8,955 nt of DNA from Methylacidiphilum sp. Its GTDB lineage: Bacteria > Verrucomicrobiota > Verrucomicrobiia > CAIQCK01. The stretch is taken from NCBI GenBank assembly GCA_020718125.1, contig DYDC01000095.1, forward strand, positions 1-8,955, in the 5' to 3' direction. The notes under the pieces were generated by a model. The model was not told the origin of the DNA and did no database searches. It worked only from the letters and a program-made list of their open reading frames with translations. This document shows positions 1 to 6,145 of this stretch, in pieces; position 1 is the stretch's first letter, and the number at the start of each line of letters is the position of its first letter. Made by a program: the position numbers and the translations under genes.

Positions 1-1
1 C

Positions 2-235
2 ATTGATCTCCCCGAGAAGTATCGTGAGTTCGTGATGCCCGAAAAGGAGCCGAAGGTGGTCGTCATGGACAACCGGCTCGACGCGCACTTCGGCAACCTC
101 CCCGGCTGGTATGGCGACCGGCATCCGAACCTCGCCGGCTATCACGTCATCGGCGACGAGACGGCAAAGTTCCTCGCCCCGCTGATCCGCGCGAAATGCG
201 GCAAGTTAAAACCGGCGGGCACTGGCAGGAAATGA
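2..235 (+). CDS. C-terminal fragment of an SGNH/GDSL-like hydrolase (5' end outside window)
   Basis: The frame is open from base 2 to a TGA at 233-235 (77 codons) and enters from the left edge, so the real start is not visible. The GTG at 32 and ATG at 35 are internal codons rather than credible starts. The only recognisable block is GDRHPNLAGYHVIG followed by a short amphipathic stretch. This resembles the last conserved block of SGNH/GDSL hydrolases, in which an Asp and a His of a D-x(1-2)-H-P-N pattern complete the catalytic triad and a G-H/Y plus helix follow. Such proteins are esterases or acyl/acetyl transferases acting on sugars or lipids. The Ser, Gly and Asn blocks lie outside the window, so the family call rests on one motif. 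It ends 28 bp before the convergent pepA stop. Confidence 0.55.
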   Translation: MDLPEKYREFVMPEKEPKVVVMDNRLDAHFGNLPGWYGDRHPNLAGYHVIGDETAKFLAPLIRAKCGKLKPAGTGRK

Positions 236-263
236 CCTTCCTCCGCACGAACTGCTGCCCACA

Positions 264-1715
264 TTACGTTTCACGCGACAACAACTCCACCATCAGCCTC
301 ACGCCAAACGCCGTTGCGCCCTTCTCGTGATGCGGCTTGGCGTCGGCGACCCAGGCCGGGCCGGCGATGTCCACGTGCGCCCACGGCACCTTCTCATCCA
401 CGAACGCCTGCAGGAACGCCGCGCCGGTGAGCGCGCCGCCGTAGCGGCCGGCGGAGTTCTTCACCGTCGCCGCGTCGCTCTGGACCATCTCGCGGAACTG
501 GTCGCGCAACGGCAGTTCCCAGACCGGCTCGCCCGTGGCGCCGGAGGCGCGAACGATGCGCTTGATGAGGGCGGCGTCGTTGCCCATGACGCCGGCGATC
601 TCGCTGCCGAGCGCGACGACGCACGCGCCGGTCAGCGTTGCGAAGTCCACGATGGCTTGCGGTTTCTGCTCGCAAGCGTAGGCGAGCGCGTCGGCGAGGA
701 TGACGCGGCCTTCGGCGTCGGTGTTGAGGACTTCGATGGTCTTGCCGCTGCGCGTGGTCAGGATGTCGCCGGGCCGGTAGCTGGTGGCGCTCGGCATGTT
801 CTCGGCGGCGGCGATGATGCCGAGCAGGTTCACCGGCAGCCGCAGCAGCGCCGCGGCGCGCATCATGCCCAGCACGGCCACGCCGCCGCACTTGTCCCAC
901 TTCATCTCGTCCATTTTCTCGGAGGGCTTGATGGAGATGCCGCCGCTGTCGAAGGTGATGGCCTTGCCGACGAGCGCGAACGGTTTCCGGCCCGCACGGC
1001 CGCCGCGATATTCCAGCACGATGAGCCGCGGTTCGCGCGCGCTGCCGACGCCGACGCCGAGGATGCCGCCAAAGCCGCCGCGCTCCAGCGCGCGCTTGTC
1101 CAGCACGCGGCAGCGGAGCCGGCCGCGCATCTCGCGGGCGAGCGCCTGGGCGCGGGCGGCGAGCGTGGCGGGATAGATGACGTTGCCGGGGAGGTTGGCG
1201 ATGGATTTCGTCCAGTTCACCGTCTCACCGAGGATGCGGCCGCGCGTGACGGTGTCCGTGGCGGCTTTGGCCTCGGCGTCGCGGACGTGGAGGGTGACCG
1301 CAGCGAGTTTGGTTTTGGGCGGGGCCTTGGACGGCTTGAACTCGTCGAAATCATAGTGGGCCGCCACGACAGCTTCGGCGATGACACCCGCGCGCTTGGC
1401 GTCGCCGGCATCGAACGCGGCGCGCTGGACGCCGATCCTGCGCAGGTGGCGCGTTGCCGCCACGACTGCACGATGGAGTTTCGGGGGCGCAAAGCCTTTC
1501 CGCGAGCCGAGGCCGACCAGCAGCGCGCGGGGCGCGGGCAGTTTTCCCTGCGTGTGGACAACGCAGAGCTGGCCGGGCTTGCCGGCAAATTCCTCGGCGC
1601 TCACGGCCCGGAACGCGGCGCCAAGTGAGGCGGGTTTCTGTCGGTCGTGGAGGAAGAAGACGACGGCATCGGCCCGCCCGGATGCCGCGGGAGTGGTTTT
1701 GGTCTGGAGTCTCAT
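264..1715 (-). CDS. pepA: Leucyl aminopeptidase, M17 family (cytosol aminopeptidase)
   Basis: This 483-residue protein has the usual length for M17 peptidases, which form cytosolic hexamers and remove N-terminal residues, preferentially Leu, using two metal ions. The less conserved N-terminal domain covers about residues 1-165 and the catalytic domain about 170-483. The signature NTDAEGR is at 331-337. By family alignment the metal ligands are K251, D256, D274, D333 and E335, and the catalytic residues K263 and R337; all are present. One deviation is WDKCGG (273-278), where many homologues read DMGG; the ligand Asp is kept. The ATG at 1715 gives a natural N-terminus. No clear Shine-Dalgarno precedes it, but a perfect TATAAT lies ten bases upstream. 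It is divergent from the DUF4139-like gene. In E. coli PepA also binds DNA; nothing here shows whether this one does. Confidence 0.95.
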   Translation of the reverse strand: MRLQTKTTPAASGRADAVVFFLHDRQKPASLGAAFRAVSAEEFAGKPGQLCVVHTQGKLPAPRALLVGLGSRKGFAPPKLHRAVVAATRHLRRIGVQRAAFDAGDAKRAGVIAEAVVAAHYDFDEFKPSKAPPKTKLAAVTLHVRDAEAKAATDTVTRGRILGETVNWTKSIANLPGNVIYPATLAARAQALAREMRGRLRCRVLDKRALERGGFGGILGVGVGSAREPRLIVLEYRGGRAGRKPFALVGKAITFDSGGISIKPSEKMDEMKWDKCGGVAVLGMMRAAALLRLPVNLLGIIAAAENMPSATSYRPGDILTTRSGKTIEVLNTDAEGRVILADALAYACEQKPQAIVDFATLTGACVVALGSEIAGVMGNDAALIKRIVRASGATGEPVWELPLRDQFREMVQSDAATVKNSAGRYGGALTGAAFLQAFVDEKVPWAHVDIAGPAWVADAKPHHEKGATAFGVRLMVELLSRET

Positions 1716-1725
1716 GGTGAGGGGG

Positions 1726-1753
1726 ATTATAAGCCGACTGACACGCCATGCAA
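1726..1753 (-). promoter_or_regulatory. Probable sigma70-type promoter of pepA
   Basis: Reading the minus strand, a perfect TATAAT (1731-1726) is preceded after 16 bp by TTGCAT (1753-1748), which matches the -35 consensus at its first three bases. Ten bases separate the -10 box from the pepA ATG, so initiation would fall only about 3-4 bases before the start codon, giving an almost leaderless mRNA. The -35 candidate lies inside the first codons of the divergent gene. The call rests on consensus and spacing only. Confidence 0.55.
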
Positions 1754-3067
1754 GAAATGCGACACATCGTTTACGCCGTCTTGTTTACCGCAGCGTCGGC
1801 TTCGGCGCAGATGGAACTGGCCTCGCGGGTGAGCAGCGCGACGGTGCTGGCCACCGGCGGCGCGACCATCGAGATGGAAAGCGGGTTGCCGTCGGCGACT
1901 GGCGCGGTGTGCTGGCTGGATCTGCCGTTCGACGCGCTGCGCAAACCGGGCCGCGAAGTGCTCGTGGACCTGTCCCCAGCGAACTTGTTCGACGGGCCGG
2001 CGCGGCTGGGGGCGGTGACGCAGCGGCAGACGCGGGCGGCGCGCGACATCGCAGGGTTGCTGGCGGCCAACGCCGGCACGCTGGTGGAGATCGGCGCGGG
2101 CACGAACGGGGTCCTGCGCGGCCGGCTGCAGCTTTCCGGCGAGCTGGCGTTGGTCGAAGAAAAGACCGGCCAGATGGTGGCTGTCTCGGTGGCTTCGGTG
2201 TCGGTGGTGCGGCGGCTGGACGGGCCGTTGCGGACGGAGCGCGAGGTGACGGAAACGCTGCCGGCGCTGGTGGCGCGATGTGTCAGCACCGACGACCCGG
2301 GGCTGGTGCGGTTCAGTTATTCGTTGCAGGACGCGCGTTGGTCGCCCCGCTATGAGTTGACGCCGAGCGCGCCGGGGACGGCGCGGCTGGCGATGCGGGC
2401 GCGGCTGGAGGGCGCTTTGCCGGGTCTGCGGCAGGCGCGGGTGAGTTTTTCGCTGGCCGGCGGCGGCCCCAAGTGGGATGTGGAAAACGTCACCGAAGAC
2501 AGCCCGGTCTTGTTCGCGGAGGACGCGCCGTGCGAGCGGCTGGTGCAGGTGGTGGTGCTTGACAACATCGCCGCGCCCGCGCTCGCGCACCCCGCGTTGC
2601 GGCTGGTGAACGGCGGCGCGCAACCGTGGCCGGCGGGGCCGGCGGGGCGGCTGTCGCTGCCTTACACGCCGCCGGGCGGCTCGGCGCTGCTGGTGACGGA
2701 CGAGGCGGCGCCGTTGCGCGTGGACCGCCGCGTGAAGGAGATCAGCCGCCGGCCGGCGCCGCCCGCGGCGGACGGCATGGCGCGCGACGAGGTGCTGGCG
2801 GTGGGCAGCGTGATATTGACGAACGGCTCGTCGTCGCCGGTGCGCGCGTTGGTGTTGCGCACCGCGCCGACGGTGTGCGAGGAAGCATCGCCGCGCGCGG
2901 TGGAGGAACGGGATGCGGGCGGCGGGCGATGGTTGCGATGGGAGCTGGACGTGCCGGCAAACGGGCAGGCCATGCTGGAGTTTCGCTATCGCGCGGTCAC
3001 GACCACGCAACCGGTCCAGCCGCCGACTGCGCCCCCCAAGACGGGCGCGCCGCAAGCGCCCCGCTGA
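1748..3067 (+). CDS. Secreted DUF4139-like protein
   Basis: This 439-residue protein begins with a short signal peptide: Arg and His near the N-terminus, hydrophobic core VYAVLFTAA, and a likely signal peptidase I cut after ASA at residue 20. The ATG at 1757 would give a tighter signal peptide and is an equally possible start. The mature part looks β-rich. SYSLQDARWSPRYEL (190-204) resembles the DUF4139 hallmark (Y-x-V-x-x-A-x-W-x-P-x-Y), and the C-terminal WELDVPANGQ...FRYR (398-414) resembles the end of that domain. A possible N-terminal DUF4140-like and coiled-coil part, usual in two-domain family members, is not apparent. The last ~20 residues are a Pro/Thr/Ala-rich tail. The function of the family is unknown; the protein is probably periplasmic or surface exposed. 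It is divergent from pepA, and no terminator is evident after it. Confidence 0.6.
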   Translation: MQEMRHIVYAVLFTAASASAQMELASRVSSATVLATGGATIEMESGLPSATGAVCWLDLPFDALRKPGREVLVDLSPANLFDGPARLGAVTQRQTRAARDIAGLLAANAGTLVEIGAGTNGVLRGRLQLSGELALVEEKTGQMVAVSVASVSVVRRLDGPLRTEREVTETLPALVARCVSTDDPGLVRFSYSLQDARWSPRYELTPSAPGTARLAMRARLEGALPGLRQARVSFSLAGGGPKWDVENVTEDSPVLFAEDAPCERLVQVVVLDNIAAPALAHPALRLVNGGAQPWPAGPAGRLSLPYTPPGGSALLVTDEAAPLRVDRRVKEISRRPAPPAADGMARDEVLAVGSVILTNGSSSPVRALVLRTAPTVCEEASPRAVEERDAGGGRWLRWELDVPANGQAMLEFRYRAVTTTQPVQPPTAPPKTGAPQAPR

Positions 3068-3216
3068 TTTCCGTTCGAGGCTTTCGCTCCAGCGCGGGTT
3101 GCTTCCCGTCGTCCCGCCGTCCCTTGGGCGGATTCTTCTCAAGCGGCTTTACATCGCAGGCGGGGTGATTTGCCCGGCGATGATCCCGCCGTCCTTCAAT
3201 ACATCACCCCTTGCCG
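3068..3216. other. Gap with no convincing gene
   Basis: Between the DUF4139-like gene and the small membrane ORF I find no intact gene, no RNA gene and no strong terminator. On the minus strand, 3205-3152 encodes an 18-codon open stretch ending in a TAA (3149-3151). It may be a displaced tail of the small ORF (see findings). Confidence 0.4.
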
Positions 3217-3342
3217 TCAATGATGATGGCGCGAGTGGAAAGGGCCTTCGATGCCCCACGCGCGCTCGTAGAGGTAGCTGCCGAGGAAGAACAAGACCAC
3301 CAGCGCGATCAACGCCAGCAGGGGCCAGAGCAGTTTTTTCAT
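3217..3342 (-). CDS. Small single-pass membrane protein, hypothetical, possibly a decayed gene
   Basis: Forty-one codons run from ATG (3342) to TGA (3217-3219). The peptide starts MKKLLWPLLALIALVV, giving two lysines and then about 20 hydrophobic residues (roughly 4-22), which is a clear transmembrane helix or uncleaved signal anchor. A short polar tail follows (YLYERAWGIEGPF) and ends in SRHHH. No good ribosome binding site precedes the ATG. The start lies 51 bp from the divergent PHP gene. I do not recognise a family. The hydrophobic N-terminus is too organised to be noise, but the tail may be frameshifted, because the adjacent frame continues with a protein-like sequence (IIIDGKG). It could therefore be the front part of a slightly longer broken gene. 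Confidence 0.4.
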   Translation of the reverse strand: MKKLLWPLLALIALVVLFFLGSYLYERAWGIEGPFHSRHHH

Positions 3343-3358
3343 CGCCAACTCAGAAACA

Positions 3359-3388
3359 TTGACAGCGCGCGGCGCCGGTTCCTAGAGT
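3359..3388 (+). promoter_or_regulatory. Promoter of the PHP phosphatase gene
   Basis: A perfect -35 TTGACA (3359-3364) is followed after 18 bp by TAGAGT (3383-3388), a 4/6 match to TATAAT. Only five bases lie between this -10 box and the ATG at 3394, so a start site 6-8 bases downstream would fall on or next to the A of the ATG. That would make a leaderless mRNA, consistent with the absence of a Shine-Dalgarno sequence. Confidence 0.6.
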
Positions 3389-3393
3389 CGCCC

Positions 3394-4260
3394 ATGCACT
3401 GCGATTATCACATGCACACGCGGCTCACGGACGCCCAGGGCGAGCCGCGAGACTACGCCGCGCGCGCCGCGGCCGCCGGCGTCGCGGAAATAGCGTTCAC
3501 TGAACACATGCCCTTCGTCAAGCGGTTTAGCGACTGGCACATGCGGATCGAAGATTTGCCGCTCTATGTCGGCTGGATCGAACAGGCGCGCCGCGAGTTC
3601 CCGCGGGTGGGCATCCTACTCGGCCTGGAACTGGACTACCTGCCGGGCATCGAGCCGGAACTGCGCGATCTGCAGAAGCGATGCGACTGGGATTTCTTCC
3701 TCGGCAGCGTCCACTATATCAATGGCTGGAACTTTGACGGCCCGAACGGCGCGCGCGAGTGGACCGAGCGCGACGTGGACGCGGAATGGGAGCGCTATTT
3801 CCGGTTGCTCACCGGCGCGGCGCGGACGGGTCTCTACGATTCGATGGCGCATCCCGACCTGCCGAAAAAATTCGGCTTCCGCCCGAAGCGCGACCCGCGT
3901 CCGATGTATGAACCGTTCCTGCGCGCGTGCGCTGAGGGAGGCGTGGCAATCGAGATCAGCACTGCCGGCCTGCACCGGCCGTGCAAGGAGATGTATCCGT
4001 CGCTGGAAATGCTCAAACTGGCGTGCGCGCTCGGCGTGCCGATCACGTTCGGCAGCGACTCGCATCTGCCGGAGCACGTCGGCCGCGACCTCGACAAGGC
4101 GGTCGCGCTGGCCCGCGAGGCGGGTTACAGGGAGTTCTGCCGGTTCTCGAAACGCAAGAAGACGCTGACGCCGATCTGGGGATTGCCAGACTTGGCGAGC
4201 CGGCCAATCTGCGGCATGGCGGTCGCAAACTCCACCTTCTCGCCCGCCGTGCCCAAATAA
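3394..4260 (+). CDS. PHP-domain phosphohydrolase, histidinol-phosphatase (HisK/HisJ) type
   Basis: This 288-residue protein belongs to the polymerase-and-histidinol-phosphatase (PHP) superfamily, whose members use a trinuclear metal site. HisK-type enzymes remove phosphate from L-histidinol phosphate, the penultimate step of histidine synthesis. Expected ligands are present in order: H6 and H8 (HMH), E37 and H38 (FTEHMP), E79 (LGLELDYL), H107 (GSVHYI), H153 (AHPDL) and D222/H224 (FGSDSH). The ATG at 3394 is chosen because the HxH motif must sit at the extreme N-terminus and because a promoter abuts it; an in-frame upstream extension has no such support. Family members usually end soon after the motif seen here as YREFCRFSKRKK (245-256). 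The remaining ~30 residues look non-homologous and lie antisense to the tail of the neighbouring pseudogene. No other his gene is nearby, so a different phosphoester substrate is possible. Confidence 0.8.
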   Translation: MHCDYHMHTRLTDAQGEPRDYAARAAAAGVAEIAFTEHMPFVKRFSDWHMRIEDLPLYVGWIEQARREFPRVGILLGLELDYLPGIEPELRDLQKRCDWDFFLGSVHYINGWNFDGPNGAREWTERDVDAEWERYFRLLTGAARTGLYDSMAHPDLPKKFGFRPKRDPRPMYEPFLRACAEGGVAIEISTAGLHRPCKEMYPSLEMLKLACALGVPITFGSDSHLPEHVGRDLDKAVALAREAGYREFCRFSKRKKTLTPIWGLPDLASRPICGMAVANSTFSPAVPK

Positions 4261-5349
4261 CCGCCCCAGCCGACCCGGATCGCAGCCACAGCGGAGAGAT
4301 CAAGGCGGGCGTCGCGGTCCTTCGACCACCCGGCAAGTTGAAACTGGCTCAAGAGCACAAACGACTGGCAGCGGCCCGGCGCGTTCAGCGAACGGCCCGC
4401 GTGCGCGATGAAGTCGCGGCCTTTGTTGTCATGCAGGATCACCAGCAGTTCCGCCGCCGTCCCCTGTCCCTCCGGCACCCGCGTGTCCAGCGCCGGCACT
4501 TCGCCGCCGCTGAGATCCACCGGCTGCGGGAAATTGAACGACAAGAACAGGCAGGTGTCCACCTGGCCCTTGGTCACCGTCCCGACGGCGCGCCATCGGG
4601 AGGATTCGTCCGTCAGTTCCGTCTTCACGAACTGGCCGCCGCCGACTGCGGGCTTCACGTCCGGCAACGCGCCGACGGCCACCACACGCCGCCTTTCCGC
4701 GCGAACCGCGCGAGGTTCTCCCACGCAGCCATCGGCAACGTGTCAGCGCACGGCAACACCACCACCCGCCAGCGCAGCTTGCCGCAGATGCCCGCCGGAA
4801 GCGACGTTGTGGCGGCGGCGCCATTGTTGGATCTGGCCGAAGTAGTTCTCCGCAACGAGGTCGCCGACCGTATTCCAGCAGTCATAGCGCGCCCGCCGCC
4901 CTTTGCCGCCCGCGTCCGCCACGAGCGCGGGCAGGACCGGCTCCAACGCGTAGGCGCGGCGTTTGCGAAACTCCGCCGCCGGGTTCGGAGACCACGGCAG
5001 CGCGCGGTAAGGCATCGGCCGCGGAAACAAGCTCATCAGCGACGGCTCGTCGGCAAACGTGGACACGAACCATCGGCCGAGGTCCTTGCCGAGCCGGACC
5101 GCATAACGGTCGTGCGTCACTTCGAGAAACCGCGCCGTCGGCTCGGCATCAGCATGTTGATGTAGGGCGGCTTGTCGGCCAGGCTCAACGCGGCGTGTGT
5201 GCCATCGTAAAGCCGGTCCTCCGCGATCGTCATCACGCGCCAGCGGCCAGCGGCTGGTCTGCTTGTGGCGTCTGGTCGCCGGATGCCGGCAGGATGCCGC
5301 CCACGACGAGGCACAGCACCGCGAGCAAACAGCAAGGGCGACAGGTCAT
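4125..5349 (-). pseudogene. Decayed secreted glycoside-hydrolase-like gene with several frameshifts and an internal deletion
   Basis: Five minus-strand segments in different frames together read like one broken protein. (a) 5349-5236: signal peptide MTCRPCCLLAVLCLVVGG...PASG. (b) From about 5242 to 5144: WRVMTIAEDRLYDGTHAA...YINMLMP. (c) 5141 to 4785: PTARFLEVTHDRYA, WFVSTFADEPSLMSLF, ENYFGQIQ, HNVASGGHL. (d) 4777 to 4688: LRWRVVVLPCADTLP, AWENLARFARKGGV. (e) 4687 to 4125: VAVGALPD followed by a β-rich tail with VGWGGYLG and GEKVEF. The b/c and d/e joins each look like a single lost base; the c/d join looks like a larger deletion. Segments b-d resemble TIM-barrel glycosidases of the α-L-rhamnosidase (GH106-like) kind common in Verrucomicrobiota, with DEP as a possible acidic-residue site; segment e resembles a carbohydrate-binding domain. 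The family assignment is tentative, the disruption is clear. The start is 20 bp after lpxA, so it would be cotranscribed. Confidence 0.7.
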
Positions 5350-5369
5350 CGGAAGAATTGCGCGGAGCG

Positions 5370-6143
5370 CTACCGGCTGATGCCGCGCTGGCTGGCCGTG
5401 ACGAAGGCAACCAAGTGGTCGAGTTCGGGCGAGCGGGGCAGCGTGGCCCGGATTGTTTCGAGCGCGCCGGCAACCGTCAGGTCGGACTTGAACAGGAGCT
5501 TGAACGCCTGGCGAATCTGCTCGTGAACCTCCGAGCTGATGCCGCGCCGTTCCATGCCCACCTTGTTCACCGTGCGGACCTGCGCGGGGTTGCCGTCGGC
5601 CATCATGAACGGCGGCACGTCCTGCACGACCTTCGAGCAGCCGCCGATGATCGCCATCCGGCCGATGCGGCAGAATTGATGCACCGCCGCCAGGCCGCCG
5701 ACGATGGCGTGGTCCTCCACCGTGACGTGGCCGGCGATGGTGCCAACGTTGGAGAAGATGACGTGACTGCCGATCGTGCAGTCGTGCGCGACGTGGCTGT
5801 AGGCGAGGAAGTTGTTGTGCGAGCCGACGACGGTCTTCAGCCCGTCGCCGGTGGCGGTGTGGATGGTGACGCTCTCGCGGAAGGTGTTGTCGTCGCCGAT
5901 TTCGAGGCAACACTTGTTGCCGGCCTGCCACTTCAGGTCCTGCGTTTGGAGGCCGATGCAGGAGTGCGGATAGAAACGGTTGCCCTTGCCGATGGTGGTG
6001 AGGCCATCGAGGACAACGTGGCTGTGAAGCCGGCAACCGGCGCCCAGTTTCACGCCGGGGCCGATGACACAATACGGCCCGATCTCGCAGTCGGGACCGA
6101 CCTGCGCCTGGGGATGGACGACGGCTGTGGGATGGATCGCCAT
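5370..6143 (-). CDS. lpxA: Acyl-[ACP]-UDP-N-acetylglucosamine O-acyltransferase
   Basis: This 257-residue cytoplasmic enzyme transfers a 3-hydroxyacyl chain from ACP to the 3-OH of UDP-GlcNAc, the first step of lipid A synthesis. The N-terminal three-quarters is a left-handed β-helix of hexapeptide repeats (for example IGPYCVIGPGVKLG, 21-34), and residues from about 190 form the C-terminal helical part. YSHVAHDC holds H120, equivalent to catalytic H125 of E. coli. AVHQFC (H155) and GGCSKVVQDVPP (167-178) match the acyl-binding region. The residue equivalent to the E. coli chain-length ruler G173 is G168, which suggests a long (about C14) acyl preference; this is inference. The ATG at 6143 follows the lpxC-fabZ stop as TGA-CG-ATG, implying translational coupling. 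The length is close to the 262 residues of E. coli LpxA, and no defect is visible. Confidence 0.96.
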   Translation of the reverse strand: MAIHPTAVVHPQAQVGPDCEIGPYCVIGPGVKLGAGCRLHSHVVLDGLTTIGKGNRFYPHSCIGLQTQDLKWQAGNKCCLEIGDDNTFRESVTIHTATGDGLKTVVGSHNNFLAYSHVAHDCTIGSHVIFSNVGTIAGHVTVEDHAIVGGLAAVHQFCRIGRMAIIGGCSKVVQDVPPFMMADGNPAQVRTVNKVGMERRGISSEVHEQIRQAFKLLFKSDLTVAGALETIRATLPRSPELDHLVAFVTASQRGISR

Positions 6144-6145
6144 CG

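Noticed and set aside
327..1628. Long plus-strand ORF opposite pepA
   Set aside because: Antisense shadow of pepA in high-GC DNA; Arg/Ala/Gly/His-rich composition with no domain-like motifs, while pepA carries all catalytic residues.
3109..3132. CCGCC...GGCGG inverted repeat as a terminator of the DUF4139-like gene
   Set aside because: Only a 5-bp stem with an 8-base loop and no T-run after it.
1727..3142. 471-codon minus-strand ORF opposite the DUF4139-like gene
   Set aside because: Arg/Pro/His-rich antisense translation typical of GC-skewed third positions; the plus strand has a signal peptide and family motifs.
3217..3225. Run of three His codons at the end of the small ORF as a metal-binding tail
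   Set aside because: The repeated CAT codons more likely mark a shifted frame of an Ile-rich sequence; three His residues alone do not support a function.
3981..5165. 394-codon plus-strand ORF over the pseudogene and PHP tail
   Set aside because: Begins inside the PHP gene in another frame and is antisense to recognisable glycosidase-like segments; the sequence has no protein-like motifs.
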